Part shown: one piece after another, positions 8,206-16,550 of the stretch
Layout of the letters: every line of letters begins with the position of its first letter
Position numbering within the stretch: position 1 is the first letter of the stretch
Assembly: GCF_026410195.1 (NCBI RefSeq)
Contig: NZ_JAPMLM010000068.1
Span: 439,001 to 503,000, forward strand
Source: Xanthomarina sp. F2636L
GTDB taxonomy: Bacteria; Bacteroidota; Bacteroidia; Flavobacteriales; Flavobacteriaceae
Direction: 5' to 3'
Length of the DNA: 64,000 bases
Translations under genes and position numbers: made by a program
The notes under the pieces: model-generated
What the model saw: the letters and a program-made list of their open reading frames with translations, nothing else
Told to the model about the DNA's origin: nothing
The model's database searches: none

Positions 8206-8821
8206 TTTTTTTTTCGAACAATATGCTGGTTATCAAACCATCGATATCGGTTTAGAAATTATTGCCGTTATTTTTGGGTTTCTCTCTGTATGGTTTTCCA
8301 AACAAAACAATATTTGGGTTTTTCCTACAGGAATAATTAGTACCAGTATTTTTGTGTACCTGCTTCTAAAATGGGGATTATTAGGAGATATGATGATAAA
8401 CGCCTACTATTTTATCATGAGTATTTACGGCTGGTATGTGTGGACTAGAAAAATAGACGCTACGCATGTAACACCCATTTCATCTACAACAAAAAAAGAA
8501 AAAAGAACTAGTATTTGGATTTTCTTAATCACTTTATTATTTGTTTTTATTGTCTATAACAGCTTTAATATGTGGACAAGCTGGGTGGCTTATGTAGACA
8601 CCTTAACTACGGCTATCTTTTTTGTAGGTATGTGGCTCATGGCAAGAAAAAAAGTAGAAAACTGGATTTTTTGGATTTTAGGAGATTTAATTTCAATTCC
8701 ATTATATTTTTATAAAGGATTCACTTTTACTAGTTTACAATATTTAGGATTTACGGTTATTGCCATATATGGATATCTAGCATGGAAGAAACACTTAAAC
8801 AATATAAAAGTAGCTGCATAA
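8189..8821 (+). CDS. pnuC: PnuC-family vitamin permease
   Basis: The 210-residue protein has about seven membrane helices typical of PnuC transporters, which carry nicotinamide riboside, thiamine (PnuT) or riboflavin (PnuX) across the inner membrane by facilitated diffusion driven by intracellular phosphorylation. Visible family motifs are MSIYGWYVWTRK near residues 77-88 and the substrate-site WxxWxxxD (W159, W162, D166) followed by a YGYLAWKK end. It overlaps the upstream YkoF-like gene by 17 bases and the downstream kinase gene by 40 bases, so the three are almost certainly co-translated. The kinase partner favours nicotinamide riboside; the YkoF-like neighbour and nearby TPP riboswitch favour thiamine. 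Substrate is therefore left open. Confidence 0.85.
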   Translation: MNQVFNFFFEQYAGYQTIDIGLEIIAVIFGFLSVWFSKQNNIWVFPTGIISTSIFVYLLLKWGLLGDMMINAYYFIMSIYGWYVWTRKIDATHVTPISSTTKKEKRTSIWIFLITLLFVFIVYNSFNMWTSWVAYVDTLTTAIFFVGMWLMARKKVENWIFWILGDLISIPLYFYKGFTFTSLQYLGFTVIAIYGYLAWKKHLNNIKVAA

Positions 8822-9345
8822 AAGTAGTTTTATTTGGACCAGAATCAACTGGCAAGACTATTTTAGCAACCCAATTGGCTGCTTATTATAAAACACTTTG
8901 GGTTCCAGAATATTCTAGAATTTATGCCGAAGAAAAAGTTAAAAACAATCAGTTTCTAACTAAAGAGGATGTGTTACCCATTGCCATTGGACAAATGGCT
9001 TTAGAAAATTCTTTAGCAAAACAAGTCGATAGTTTACTAATTTGTGACACTGATTTGTTAGAAACAAAAGTATATAGCGAAGCATATTTTAATGGTTATT
9101 CTCCTCAATTATTGAACAAATATGCCATTGAAAACACCTATAATCTCTATTTTTTAACTAATATTGATATTCCATGGGAATCTGACGGAATTCGTGATAA
9201 ACCAAACGAAAGAAAAGTCATGTTCGAGGCGTTTCAAACGGCTTTAATTAAAAATAACCTGCCTTATGTGTTATTGAATGGAAGTTTGTCCAACCGAATG
9301 GAAACTGCCATAAAACATATAGATAAATTACTAAACAACAACTGA
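8782..9345 (+). CDS. NadR-like P-loop kinase (ribosylnicotinamide-kinase-like)
   Basis: The 187-residue protein has a Walker A motif GPESTGKT (19-26), an EYSRIYAEE segment, an ICDTDLLETKVYSEAYF Walker-B-like strand and a DIPWESDGIRDKPNER lid. Order and spacing match the C-terminal kinase domain of NadR, which phosphorylates nicotinamide riboside; no nucleotidyltransferase or DNA-binding domain is present. Kinases of this type trap a vitamin that enters through PnuC. The start codon lies 40 bases inside pnuC and the stop abuts the next gene. An alternative reading, a thiamine kinase, is discussed under findings. Confidence 0.82.
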   Translation: MEETLKQYKSSCIKVVLFGPESTGKTILATQLAAYYKTLWVPEYSRIYAEEKVKNNQFLTKEDVLPIAIGQMALENSLAKQVDSLLICDTDLLETKVYSEAYFNGYSPQLLNKYAIENTYNLYFLTNIDIPWESDGIRDKPNERKVMFEAFQTALIKNNLPYVLLNGSLSNRMETAIKHIDKLLNNN

Positions 9346-10896
9346 ATGTTTTCAGAAAAAGACATCATACAAATTGAAAAAAAAGGGCTAACTATTGAAA
9401 AGGTGACTGCTCAAATCGACTTGTTTAAAACGGGCTTACCTTTTGTTAACTTACAATCGGCTGCAACTATTAACAATGGGATTTTAAAACTTTCAGAAAA
9501 AGAAAAAAAAGCATCTATCCAATTGTTCGACGATAAAAGAAACAACTATTCTATTATAAAATTTGTTCCAGCTTCTGGAGCAGCAACCAGAATGTTTAAG
9601 TCTTTTTTTAGTTTTATAGAGGATTATAACCCAGAACAAGAAACAGTAAATGCTTATATAAATAGAACCAAGGAAGCTTTATTGGCAGTCTTCTTTGTAG
9701 GCTTGGAAAAACTGCCTTTTTACAAAATAGTATTAGATAAAATAGTTAATGTATTTCCAGATTATCATTCATCATCAACAGACAAACAGCGTTATATGTT
9801 TGTTAAAACTATGTTAGATGAAGACAAGTTAAATTATGGGTTCTATCCAAAAGGCTTGTTGCCATTTCATGAATATAGAGAGCATATTGCAACAGCTTTC
9901 GAAGAGCATTTGTTTGAAGCTGCTCTATATGCTTCAACAAATAATAAAGCGAATATACACTATACTATTTCAGAAAAGTATAAAGATATTTTTGATGGTG
10001 AATTTAAAAAAATCCAAACCATTGTAGAGCGTAAAACTAATACTAAATTCGAAATTTCTTTTTCATATCAAAAAGAATCTACAGACACCATTGCTGTTAC
10101 TCTAGAAAACGAACCTTTTAGAATGGACGATAACAGCCTATTGTTTAGACCTTCTGGGCATGGCGCTCTACTCTCAAATTTAAACGATTTAGATGCAGAT
10201 ATTATCTTTATTAAAAATATAGATAACGTTGTAGTTTTTAAATATGAAGATGAAGTAAGCGAATACAAAAAAATGTTGGCTGGTATTCTAATGGAGGTTC
10301 AAAATCAAGCTTTTAATTATCTTGAAAAACTAGACAACAATGATCTTTCGAGGAATGAAATATTAGAAATCTCAAAATTTTTATCACTTAAAATGCATGT
10401 GGTTATTTCTTCTGAATATGAAAAATATGCCACTGAATATCAATTAGAATATTTAAAGGAAAAGTTAAATAGACCTATTCGTGTTTGTGGTATGGTTAAA
10501 AATGAAGGAGAACCAGGAGGAGGTCCTTTTTGGGTAAAAGATGAAAAAGGCCAAGTCTCTTTACAAATTGTAGAATCAGCACAAATAAATAAAAAGGTTA
10601 AATCTCAAAAAGATATTTTAACAAATGCCACACATTTTAACCCTGTAGATTTGGTTTGTGGAATTAAAGATTATAAAGGAAACAGGTTTGATTTAGAGCA
10701 ATTTGTAGACCATAAAACAGCTTTTATAACCATGAAAACCAAAACGGGAAAAGACCTTAAAGCACTTGAATTACCAGGGCTTTGGAACGGAAGCATGTCT
10801 AATTGGAATACCATATTCGTAGAAGTTCCTCTAATTACCTTCAACCCAGTTAAAACAGTAACAGATTTATTAAAACCTACACATCAAGTAAAATAA
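9346..10896 (+). CDS. DUF4301-family protein
   Basis: The 516-residue soluble protein without signal peptide begins immediately after the kinase stop codon. It matches the Bacteroidota DUF4301 family, with visible conserved stretches FVPASGAATRMFKSF near residue 75, LLPFHEYREHIATAFEEHL in the middle and GMVKNEGEPGGGPFWVKDE near residue 380. The Gly-rich PASGAATRMFK stretch and the later GHGALLSNLNDLDADIIFIK segment recall sugar-nucleotidyltransferase-like folds (a phosphate loop and a metal-binding Asp pair), which is inference. Its biochemical role is unknown; the operon position suggests it is produced with the permease and kinase. Confidence 0.85.
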   Translation: MFSEKDIIQIEKKGLTIEKVTAQIDLFKTGLPFVNLQSAATINNGILKLSEKEKKASIQLFDDKRNNYSIIKFVPASGAATRMFKSFFSFIEDYNPEQETVNAYINRTKEALLAVFFVGLEKLPFYKIVLDKIVNVFPDYHSSSTDKQRYMFVKTMLDEDKLNYGFYPKGLLPFHEYREHIATAFEEHLFEAALYASTNNKANIHYTISEKYKDIFDGEFKKIQTIVERKTNTKFEISFSYQKESTDTIAVTLENEPFRMDDNSLLFRPSGHGALLSNLNDLDADIIFIKNIDNVVVFKYEDEVSEYKKMLAGILMEVQNQAFNYLEKLDNNDLSRNEILEISKFLSLKMHVVISSEYEKYATEYQLEYLKEKLNRPIRVCGMVKNEGEPGGGPFWVKDEKGQVSLQIVESAQINKKVKSQKDILTNATHFNPVDLVCGIKDYKGNRFDLEQFVDHKTAFITMKTKTGKDLKALELPGLWNGSMSNWNTIFVEVPLITFNPVKTVTDLLKPTHQVK

Positions 10897-10897
10897 C

Positions 10898-11305
10898 ATG
10901 TTTGATACAGCTTTGCTTATTACAGAACTAAACTTCAAAGCTATCAGGAGCTCTGGATCTGGAGGACAACACGTTAATAAGGTTTCGTCCAAAGTGGTTT
11001 TAAATTTCGATTTAAGTAATTCTCAGGTTTTTTCTGAAGAGCAAAAAGCTTTATTATTCAAAAATCTTGCAAACAGATTAACAACTGAAGGTGTTTTAAT
11101 TTTACAAAGTGACGAAAGCAGAAGTCAGCATAAAAACAAAGACCTTGTAATAAAACGCTTTTTAGAGTTAATTAAACAGAGTTTAAAAAGACCTAAAAAA
11201 CGAAAACCTACTAAAGTTCCACGATCTGTTAAATTAAAACGCTTATCTAAAAAGAAGCAACAAGCTGATAAAAAAGCCAATAGAAAACCTCCTGAAATAA
11301 ACTAA
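10898..11305 (+). CDS. arfB: Alternative ribosome-rescue factor / peptidyl-tRNA hydrolase
   Basis: The 135-residue protein has the catalytic GGQ motif (SGSGGQHVNKVSSKV, GGQ at 22-24) and a Lys/Arg-rich C-terminal tail (KKRKPTKVPRSVKLKRLSKK region). That tail lets ArfB (YaeJ) enter the empty mRNA channel of stalled ribosomes and release the nascent chain. Class I release-factor anticodon domains are absent, as expected. It starts one base after the DUF4301 stop codon and ends the operon before the TPP-riboswitch leader. Confidence 0.93.
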   Translation: MFDTALLITELNFKAIRSSGSGGQHVNKVSSKVVLNFDLSNSQVFSEEQKALLFKNLANRLTTEGVLILQSDESRSQHKNKDLVIKRFLELIKQSLKRPKKRKPTKVPRSVKLKRLSKKKQQADKKANRKPPEIN

Positions 11306-11323
11306 ATTATTTTTCATTCTTAG

Positions 11324-11353
11324 TTGTTAATTCTTAATTGATGGCTATCTTTG
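11324..11353 (+). promoter_or_regulatory. Promoter of the TPP-riboswitch transcript
   Basis: TTG at 11324-11326 and TATCTTTG at 11346-11353 are separated by 19 bases, a good Bacteroidota promoter. The riboswitch begins about 14 bases further on. Confidence 0.78.
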
Positions 11354-11366
11354 CATCGTTCTCAAA

Positions 11367-11434
11367 AAGGGGTGCCTATTATCGGCTGAGATCATACCCA
11401 ACGAACCTAGAACAGGTAATGCTGTTTAGGGATA
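11367..11434 (+). promoter_or_regulatory. TPP (THI-box) riboswitch
   Basis: All conserved TPP aptamer blocks are present in order: GGGGTGCC, GGCTGAGA, ACCC, GAACCT, ACAGGTAATGCTG and AGGGA. The expression platform is less clear. Downstream, GTGATATTATTGTTAAT can pair imperfectly with ATTAAACAATCTCAC, but no clean T-run follows, so control may be at translation. It lies 128 bases upstream of the TonB receptor, which it should switch off when thiamine diphosphate is plentiful. Confidence 0.96.
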
Positions 11435-11561
11435 TAAAACCAAAATGGTGATATTATTGTTAATAGTTTTACAACGATTAAACAATCTCACTATTTCAAA
11501 CAAATTAATTAATAACAAAGAATAATAACCTCTTTTTATTCGTATAAATTTATTTTATCGG

Positions 11562-13781
11562 ATGAAACTTTTATTCAACAATCTGTCACATTGTAGTAGG
11601 CGGAACTCTCAAATTTTTTTACTTTTTTTACTGTTTAGTTTTTCAGCTTATTCGCAAGAAAAACAGCAAGATTCTACAAAACTGGAAGCTTTAGACGAAG
11701 TTTTGGTTAAAGCTGTACGTGTAAACGCCACGTCACCAATTACACATTCTAACCTCACCAAAGAACAATTACAAAAACGGAATCTAGGTCAGGACTTACC
11801 CATTCTTTTAAATTATTTACCTTCGGTTGTAACCACTTCAGATGCTGGTGCAGGCTTAGGGTACACAGGAATTCGAGTGCGCGGAATTAATGCGCAGTCT
11901 ACCAACGTGACCATTAATGGGATTCCTTATAACGATGGAGAATCCTTAGGGACTTTTTGGGTGAATTTAGGCGATTTCGCCTCTTCCGTAGAAAGTCTTC
12001 AGTTGCAACGTGGTGTTGGAACATCAACCAATGGTTCTGGAGCTTTTGGAGCTAGTATTAATGTGCTTACAGATGCTGTTTCAGAAAAGCCTTTTGGGGA
12101 AATAGCCAATAGCTATGGAAGCTTTAATACATGGAAGCACACCGTAAAATTTAGTACAGGCTTGCTTAACGAACATCTTGAAATTGCTGGACGTTTGTCT
12201 CAAATTAAATCTGATGGTTACGTAGATAGAGCCTCTTCAAATTTAAAGTCGTACTTTCTTCAAGCCACATATATAAATGATAATACCATGATAAAAGCGC
12301 TTACTTTTAGTGGAAAGGAAAAAACCTATCAGTCATGGAATGGAATTGAAGACCCATATATTTTAGAACATGATAGAACTTTTAATTCTGCTGGAATGTA
12401 CACAGATGAGAATGGCAGTATTCAGTTTTATGATAATGAAATTGACAATTATCAGCAAGACCATTATCAGTTCCATTGGAACGAACGCATCAATAACAGA
12501 TGGTCCACCAATTTAGCTCTTAATTATACGCAGGGAAAGGGTTATTTCGAACAATTTAAAGAAGATGCAGAATTTGCAGATTATGGCTTTGACGATGTAG
12601 AAATTGGTAGTGAAACTATTACAGAAACAGACCTAATTAGACGTAGATGGTTAGATAACCAGTTTTATGTTTTTAATGCCAATGCTAATTATAAAAATAA
12701 TACTTTAGATGTTATTTTTGGGACATCTTTAAGTTCGTATTCAGGCGATCATTATGGTGAAATTATCTGGGCTCAATATTCAAGCGATATGATGATAAGA
12801 GATAGATATTACGATGGTAACGGAAAGAAATTAGACATGAGTGCGTTTGCTAAAGGACAATATAGATTAAACAATCATGTTAGTTTGTATTTGGATTTGC
12901 AATACAGATATGTTAACTATAAAACTACTGGAACCAATTCGGATGTGGCACCATTTATTGTTGATAAACATTTTAATTTCTTTAATCCAAAAGCTGGAAT
13001 TACCTATACTTTAAACGATAATAATAACTTCTATTTTTCTTATGCCAGAGCTAATAGAGAGCCAAATAGAGACGATTTTGAAATAAATGCCGATGTCAAG
13101 CCAGAGCAGTTAAACGATTTCGAATTGGGATGGAGACACCAATCTGAAGCCTTTAGTCTAAATACCAATTTATATTACATGTTATATAATGAACAATTAG
13201 TATTAACTGGAGCAATTAATGATGTTGGAAATCCGGTGAGAGACAACTCAGGAAATAGCTACAGATTAGGTTTGGAAATTGATGCTATTTTAAATATTTC
13301 GAATAAATTTAGTATTCAACCAAATGTGGCTTTAAGCACAAACAAAAACAAAGAAACAGTGGTTTCTTTAAATGGAGAATTAGTTGATTTAGGGTCGACA
13401 AATATTTCATTTTCTCCTAATGTTGTGGCAGGGAATGCTTTAGTTTACAGACCACTTAAAGGTTTGCAAATGTCCTTGTTAAGCAAATTTGTTGGAGAGC
13501 AGTATATGGGAAATACAGATACGGAAGCATCCAAATTAGATAGCTATTTTGTAAACGATTTTAATGTGATGTACGAAATTGAAACAAAATCTATCTTTAA
13601 AGCCATTGTTTTTTCAGGTTTGGTGAATAATCTTTTTGGAGAAAAATACAGCTCTAATGGTTTTTACTATACGTATGATGACGATTGGTCTAACCCATCC
13701 CAAATAACAACTATTGAAGGTAGTGGTTTTTATCCGCAAGCAACCAGAAACTTTTTGTTGGGAGTGACTTTGAAGTTTTAA
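11562..13781 (+). CDS. TonB-dependent receptor, predicted thiamine/precursor uptake
   Basis: The 739-residue outer-membrane receptor has a cleavable signal peptide (ending near SAYSQEK), a plug domain (NGIPYNDGESLGTFWVNLGD, ending in LQRGVG) and a C-terminal beta-barrel finishing in LKF. It lacks the N-terminal carboxypeptidase-regulatory domain found in the two larger receptors of this window. Its only visible control is the TPP riboswitch in its leader, so the ligand is very probably thiamine, a phosphate ester of it or a precursor such as HMP. THI-box-controlled TonB receptors are known from Bacteroidota. It is followed by a terminator, so it is monocistronic. Confidence 0.93.
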   Translation: MKLLFNNLSHCSRRNSQIFLLFLLFSFSAYSQEKQQDSTKLEALDEVLVKAVRVNATSPITHSNLTKEQLQKRNLGQDLPILLNYLPSVVTTSDAGAGLGYTGIRVRGINAQSTNVTINGIPYNDGESLGTFWVNLGDFASSVESLQLQRGVGTSTNGSGAFGASINVLTDAVSEKPFGEIANSYGSFNTWKHTVKFSTGLLNEHLEIAGRLSQIKSDGYVDRASSNLKSYFLQATYINDNTMIKALTFSGKEKTYQSWNGIEDPYILEHDRTFNSAGMYTDENGSIQFYDNEIDNYQQDHYQFHWNERINNRWSTNLALNYTQGKGYFEQFKEDAEFADYGFDDVEIGSETITETDLIRRRWLDNQFYVFNANANYKNNTLDVIFGTSLSSYSGDHYGEIIWAQYSSDMMIRDRYYDGNGKKLDMSAFAKGQYRLNNHVSLYLDLQYRYVNYKTTGTNSDVAPFIVDKHFNFFNPKAGITYTLNDNNNFYFSYARANREPNRDDFEINADVKPEQLNDFELGWRHQSEAFSLNTNLYYMLYNEQLVLTGAINDVGNPVRDNSGNSYRLGLEIDAILNISNKFSIQPNVALSTNKNKETVVSLNGELVDLGSTNISFSPNVVAGNALVYRPLKGLQMSLLSKFVGEQYMGNTDTEASKLDSYFVNDFNVMYEIETKSIFKAIVFSGLVNNLFGEKYSSNGFYYTYDDDWSNPSQITTIEGSGFYPQATRNFLLGVTLKF

Positions 13782-13805
13782 AATACCTAATATATTTTAC
13801 TAAAA

Positions 13806-13837
13806 AAACTCCCAAACTAGATTAGCTTGGGAGTTTT
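13806..13837. terminator. Bidirectional terminator between the TonB receptor and glyQS
   Basis: AAAACTCCCAA and TTGGGAGTTTT form an 11-bp stem with T-rich ends on both strands, between convergent genes. Confidence 0.88.
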
Positions 13838-13898
13838 AATTTTTAGAATCCTCCGGTTGCACTTAGACAAGCTTAGTGTGATATTATCAATGATTGTT

Positions 13899-15440
13899 TT
13901 ATTGCATTTTTTGAAGCCAATGTTTTACATCCACTTCAGCTTTAATAATATCTTTTAAATCTGCAATCTTAACACGCTTTTGTTCCATCGTGTCTCTATG
14001 ACGGATGGTAACAGCATTATCTTCCAGAGTATCGTGATCTACTGTAATACAAAATGGTGTTCCATTGGCATCTTGACGTCTATAGCGTCTTCCAACAGCA
14101 TCCTTTTCATCGTAATCCACGTTGAATTCCCATTTTAAATCATCGAAAATCTGTCTTGCAATTTCTGGTAAACCATCTTTTTTGACCAATGGTAAAATAG
14201 CTGCTTTTACAGGGGCTAAAACTGCTGGTAATTTTAACACTGTTCTTGTTGTATTGTTTTCTAATTCTTCTTCAACTAAAGAATTTGAAAATACAGCCAA
14301 GAACATTCTATCTAGACCAATAGAAGTTTCAAGTACATAAGGTGTGTAACTTGCATTGTCTTCGTGATCGAAATATTGTAATTTCTTTCCAGAAAAGGCT
14401 TCATGTTGTTTTAAATCGAAGTCGGTTCTAGAATGAATTCCTTCCAATTCTTTAAATCCGAATGGAAATTTAAACTCGATATCTGTAGCAGCATCAGCAT
14501 AATGAGCTAATTTTTCATGGTCGTGGTAACGATAGTTCTCTTCGCCAAGACCAAGGGATTGATGCCATTTCATTCTGTGTTCTTTCCAATATTCAAACCA
14601 GTCTTTTTGGGTTCCTGGTTTTATAAAGTATTGCATTTCCATTTGTTCAAACTCACGCATTCTAAAAATAAACTGTCTTGCAACAATTTCGTTTCTAAAC
14701 GCTTTTCCTGTTTGTGCAATTCCGAAAGGAATTTTCATACGTCCTGTTTTCTGAACGTTTAAGAAATTAACAAAAATTCCTTGAGCTGTTTCTGGCCGTA
14801 AATATAAATCCATAGCATGTTCCGCACTTGCTCCAAGCTTGGTTCCAAACATTAAATTAAATTGCTTAACATCTGTCCAGTTTCTGGAACCAGTTAATGG
14901 ATCTGCAATTTCTAGCTCTTCTATAAGTGCTTTAACATCTGCTAAATCTTCATTTTCTAAAGATTTTCCCATTCTGCTAAGAATCTCAGTTATTTTTTCC
15001 TGATATCCAACAACACGAGGATTCGTTGAGACAAATTCCTCTTTATTAAAAGCGTCTCCAAAGCGTTTTTCAGCTTTTTTGACTTCTTTATCTATTTTCC
15101 CTTCTATTTTAGCACAATAGTCTTCAATTAAAACATCTGCTCTGTAGCGTTTTTTAGAATCCTTATTATCTATTAAAGGATCGTTAAACGCATCCACGTG
15201 ACCTGAAGCTTTCCAAATAGTAGGATGCATGAAAATTGAAGAGTCAATACCAACAATATTTTCATTCATCTGCACCATAGATTTCCACCAATAGTCGCGA
15301 ATGTTTTTCTTTAATTCTACTCCGTTTTGAGCATAATCGTAAACTGCACTAAGTCCATCGTAAATTTCACTACTTTGGAATACGTAACCATACTCTTTTG
15401 CATGAGAGATTACTTTTTTAAATTGATCATCGTTTGCCAT
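13899..15440 (-). CDS. glyQS: Glycyl-tRNA synthetase (single-chain, alpha2 type)
   Basis: This class II synthetase charges tRNA-Gly. Motif 2 (QTGKAFRNEIVARQFIFRMR) and motif 3 (ETSIGLDRMFL) are visible, followed by the C-terminal anticodon-binding domain. The start is set at MANDDQFKKV (15440); a longer frame to 15467 would translate the T-tract of the preceding terminator. Length is 513 residues. The region between about residues 70 and 165 is the usual insertion seen in homodimeric bacterial and eukaryotic-type GlyRS. Its start codon lies very close to a possible -7 box. Confidence 0.97.
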   Translation of the reverse strand: MANDDQFKKVISHAKEYGYVFQSSEIYDGLSAVYDYAQNGVELKKNIRDYWWKSMVQMNENIVGIDSSIFMHPTIWKASGHVDAFNDPLIDNKDSKKRYRADVLIEDYCAKIEGKIDKEVKKAEKRFGDAFNKEEFVSTNPRVVGYQEKITEILSRMGKSLENEDLADVKALIEELEIADPLTGSRNWTDVKQFNLMFGTKLGASAEHAMDLYLRPETAQGIFVNFLNVQKTGRMKIPFGIAQTGKAFRNEIVARQFIFRMREFEQMEMQYFIKPGTQKDWFEYWKEHRMKWHQSLGLGEENYRYHDHEKLAHYADAATDIEFKFPFGFKELEGIHSRTDFDLKQHEAFSGKKLQYFDHEDNASYTPYVLETSIGLDRMFLAVFSNSLVEEELENNTTRTVLKLPAVLAPVKAAILPLVKKDGLPEIARQIFDDLKWEFNVDYDEKDAVGRRYRRQDANGTPFCITVDHDTLEDNAVTIRHRDTMEQKRVKIADLKDIIKAEVDVKHWLQKMQ

Positions 15441-15444
15441 GTTG

Positions 15445-15452
15445 CAAAAATA
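15445..15452 (-). promoter_or_regulatory. Possible -7 box at the glyQS start
   Basis: On the minus strand TATTTTTG ends four bases before the glyQS ATG and overlaps the T-tract of the upstream terminator. If used, the mRNA would be nearly leaderless. No -33 TTG is evident, so this may simply be terminator sequence. Confidence 0.35.
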
Positions 15453-15453
15453 A

Positions 15454-15484
15454 AAAACCGTTCTCATTAAAGGAACGGTTTTCC
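15454..15484 (-). terminator. Terminator between the coiled-coil gene and glyQS
   Basis: AAAACCGTTC and GAACGGTTTT form a perfect 10-bp stem with an 8-base loop. On the minus strand it is followed by a T-run, ending transcription of the upstream coiled-coil gene. Confidence 0.9.
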
Positions 15485-15503
15485 AAAAAATATAATTGGT
15501 TAG

Positions 15504-16388
15504 TTAATAAAGTTCTAATTCTGTTTTTCCTATTAGGAAATCGTCATTATAAATAACAACATTATAAGTACCTTCTTTTAAGAGTTTTTTAGATTCTACA
15601 TTAATTTTGGTACAAACATCTATATTATCGTAGTTATTATTTACTACAGTCATTCCACTGTAATCTAAAGATTCATCTTTAAATCTCACATGACCTCTTT
15701 CAACCACTAAGCGATTGTCTGGACCAATAAGCTGAACAAAAATGTTTTTGTTCCCTTTTGGTGTAAACTCATTACTTAAAAGCGTTAGACAAACTTCAAT
15801 ATGATCTAAGTCGTCAATTTTACTTGTTTTCATGTCAGTTTTTGAATTAACTGTATTTAGAGCTACAGCATTCACATTAACAGCAGAAACAGAAACAATT
15901 TTTTTAATTGTTTTAGATAAGATAGCATTTTCTTTTTCTAAAGATTGCACATACTTTTGCTGATTAAATAATTGCTGAGACATAGAATAAACTTCTACTT
16001 CAAGAAACCGACTCTCCTTTTGAGCCAATTCTGACTTAGCAAATAATCGCGCCTTTTCTTTTTTAAGAATTGCTAATTGATTTTTGTACTTAGATATTAC
16101 GGATGCATCGGTATTAAAAACTAATAAAGAGTCTAAAACATTTTCAAGCTTTGATTTAGCTTCATTAAATTCTAATTGCATGGTATTGTTGTTTGCTTTA
16201 ACAGCATCATAGCTCTTAATCATTTCATTTAATTCATTTTGAACAAGTAACGTTTCCTGTTCTATAAATTCTTGATGATTTTTAAGAGTTGTATAATTTG
16301 AAAAGCTATAAGACCCTATAACAACAATTGCTATTACCAATGTACCTATAATTAATCTGTAGTTAAATAATTGAGGGTTAACTATCAT
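15504..16388 (-). CDS. Membrane-anchored coiled-coil protein
   Basis: The 294-residue protein has one N-terminal membrane segment (LIIGTLVIAIVVIGSYSF, about 12-29), a long charged coiled coil (about 35-155) and a beta-rich C-terminal domain (from about 195) ending in GKTELELY. The topology suggests an inner-membrane anchor with the bulk in the periplasm. I recognise it only as a conserved Bacteroidota hypothetical; relatives are sometimes labelled chromosome-partitioning proteins, which the sequence does not justify. It sits alone and is divergent from comF. Confidence 0.72.
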   Translation of the reverse strand: MIVNPQLFNYRLIIGTLVIAIVVIGSYSFSNYTTLKNHQEFIEQETLLVQNELNEMIKSYDAVKANNNTMQLEFNEAKSKLENVLDSLLVFNTDASVISKYKNQLAILKKEKARLFAKSELAQKESRFLEVEVYSMSQQLFNQQKYVQSLEKENAILSKTIKKIVSVSAVNVNAVALNTVNSKTDMKTSKIDDLDHIEVCLTLLSNEFTPKGNKNIFVQLIGPDNRLVVERGHVRFKDESLDYSGMTVVNNNYDNIDVCTKINVESKKLLKEGTYNVVIYNDDFLIGKTELELY

Positions 16389-16550
16389 CTTAATTTATAA
16401 TTTACCTTACGAAACTATAAATTATCATTGTGTTATTTTATTTTAATCGATAAAGTGATAAAAAAATTGTTAAAGTTCTAAATTGTTTGATTAAAAAGGG
16501 TTTAAAGGTTGAAATGTTATTAATATCTTTAAGGTTAATTCCTGCAAAAA

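Noticed and set aside
9836-10027. 63-codon frame within DUF4301
   Set aside because: Internal to a well-conserved gene and in a different frame.
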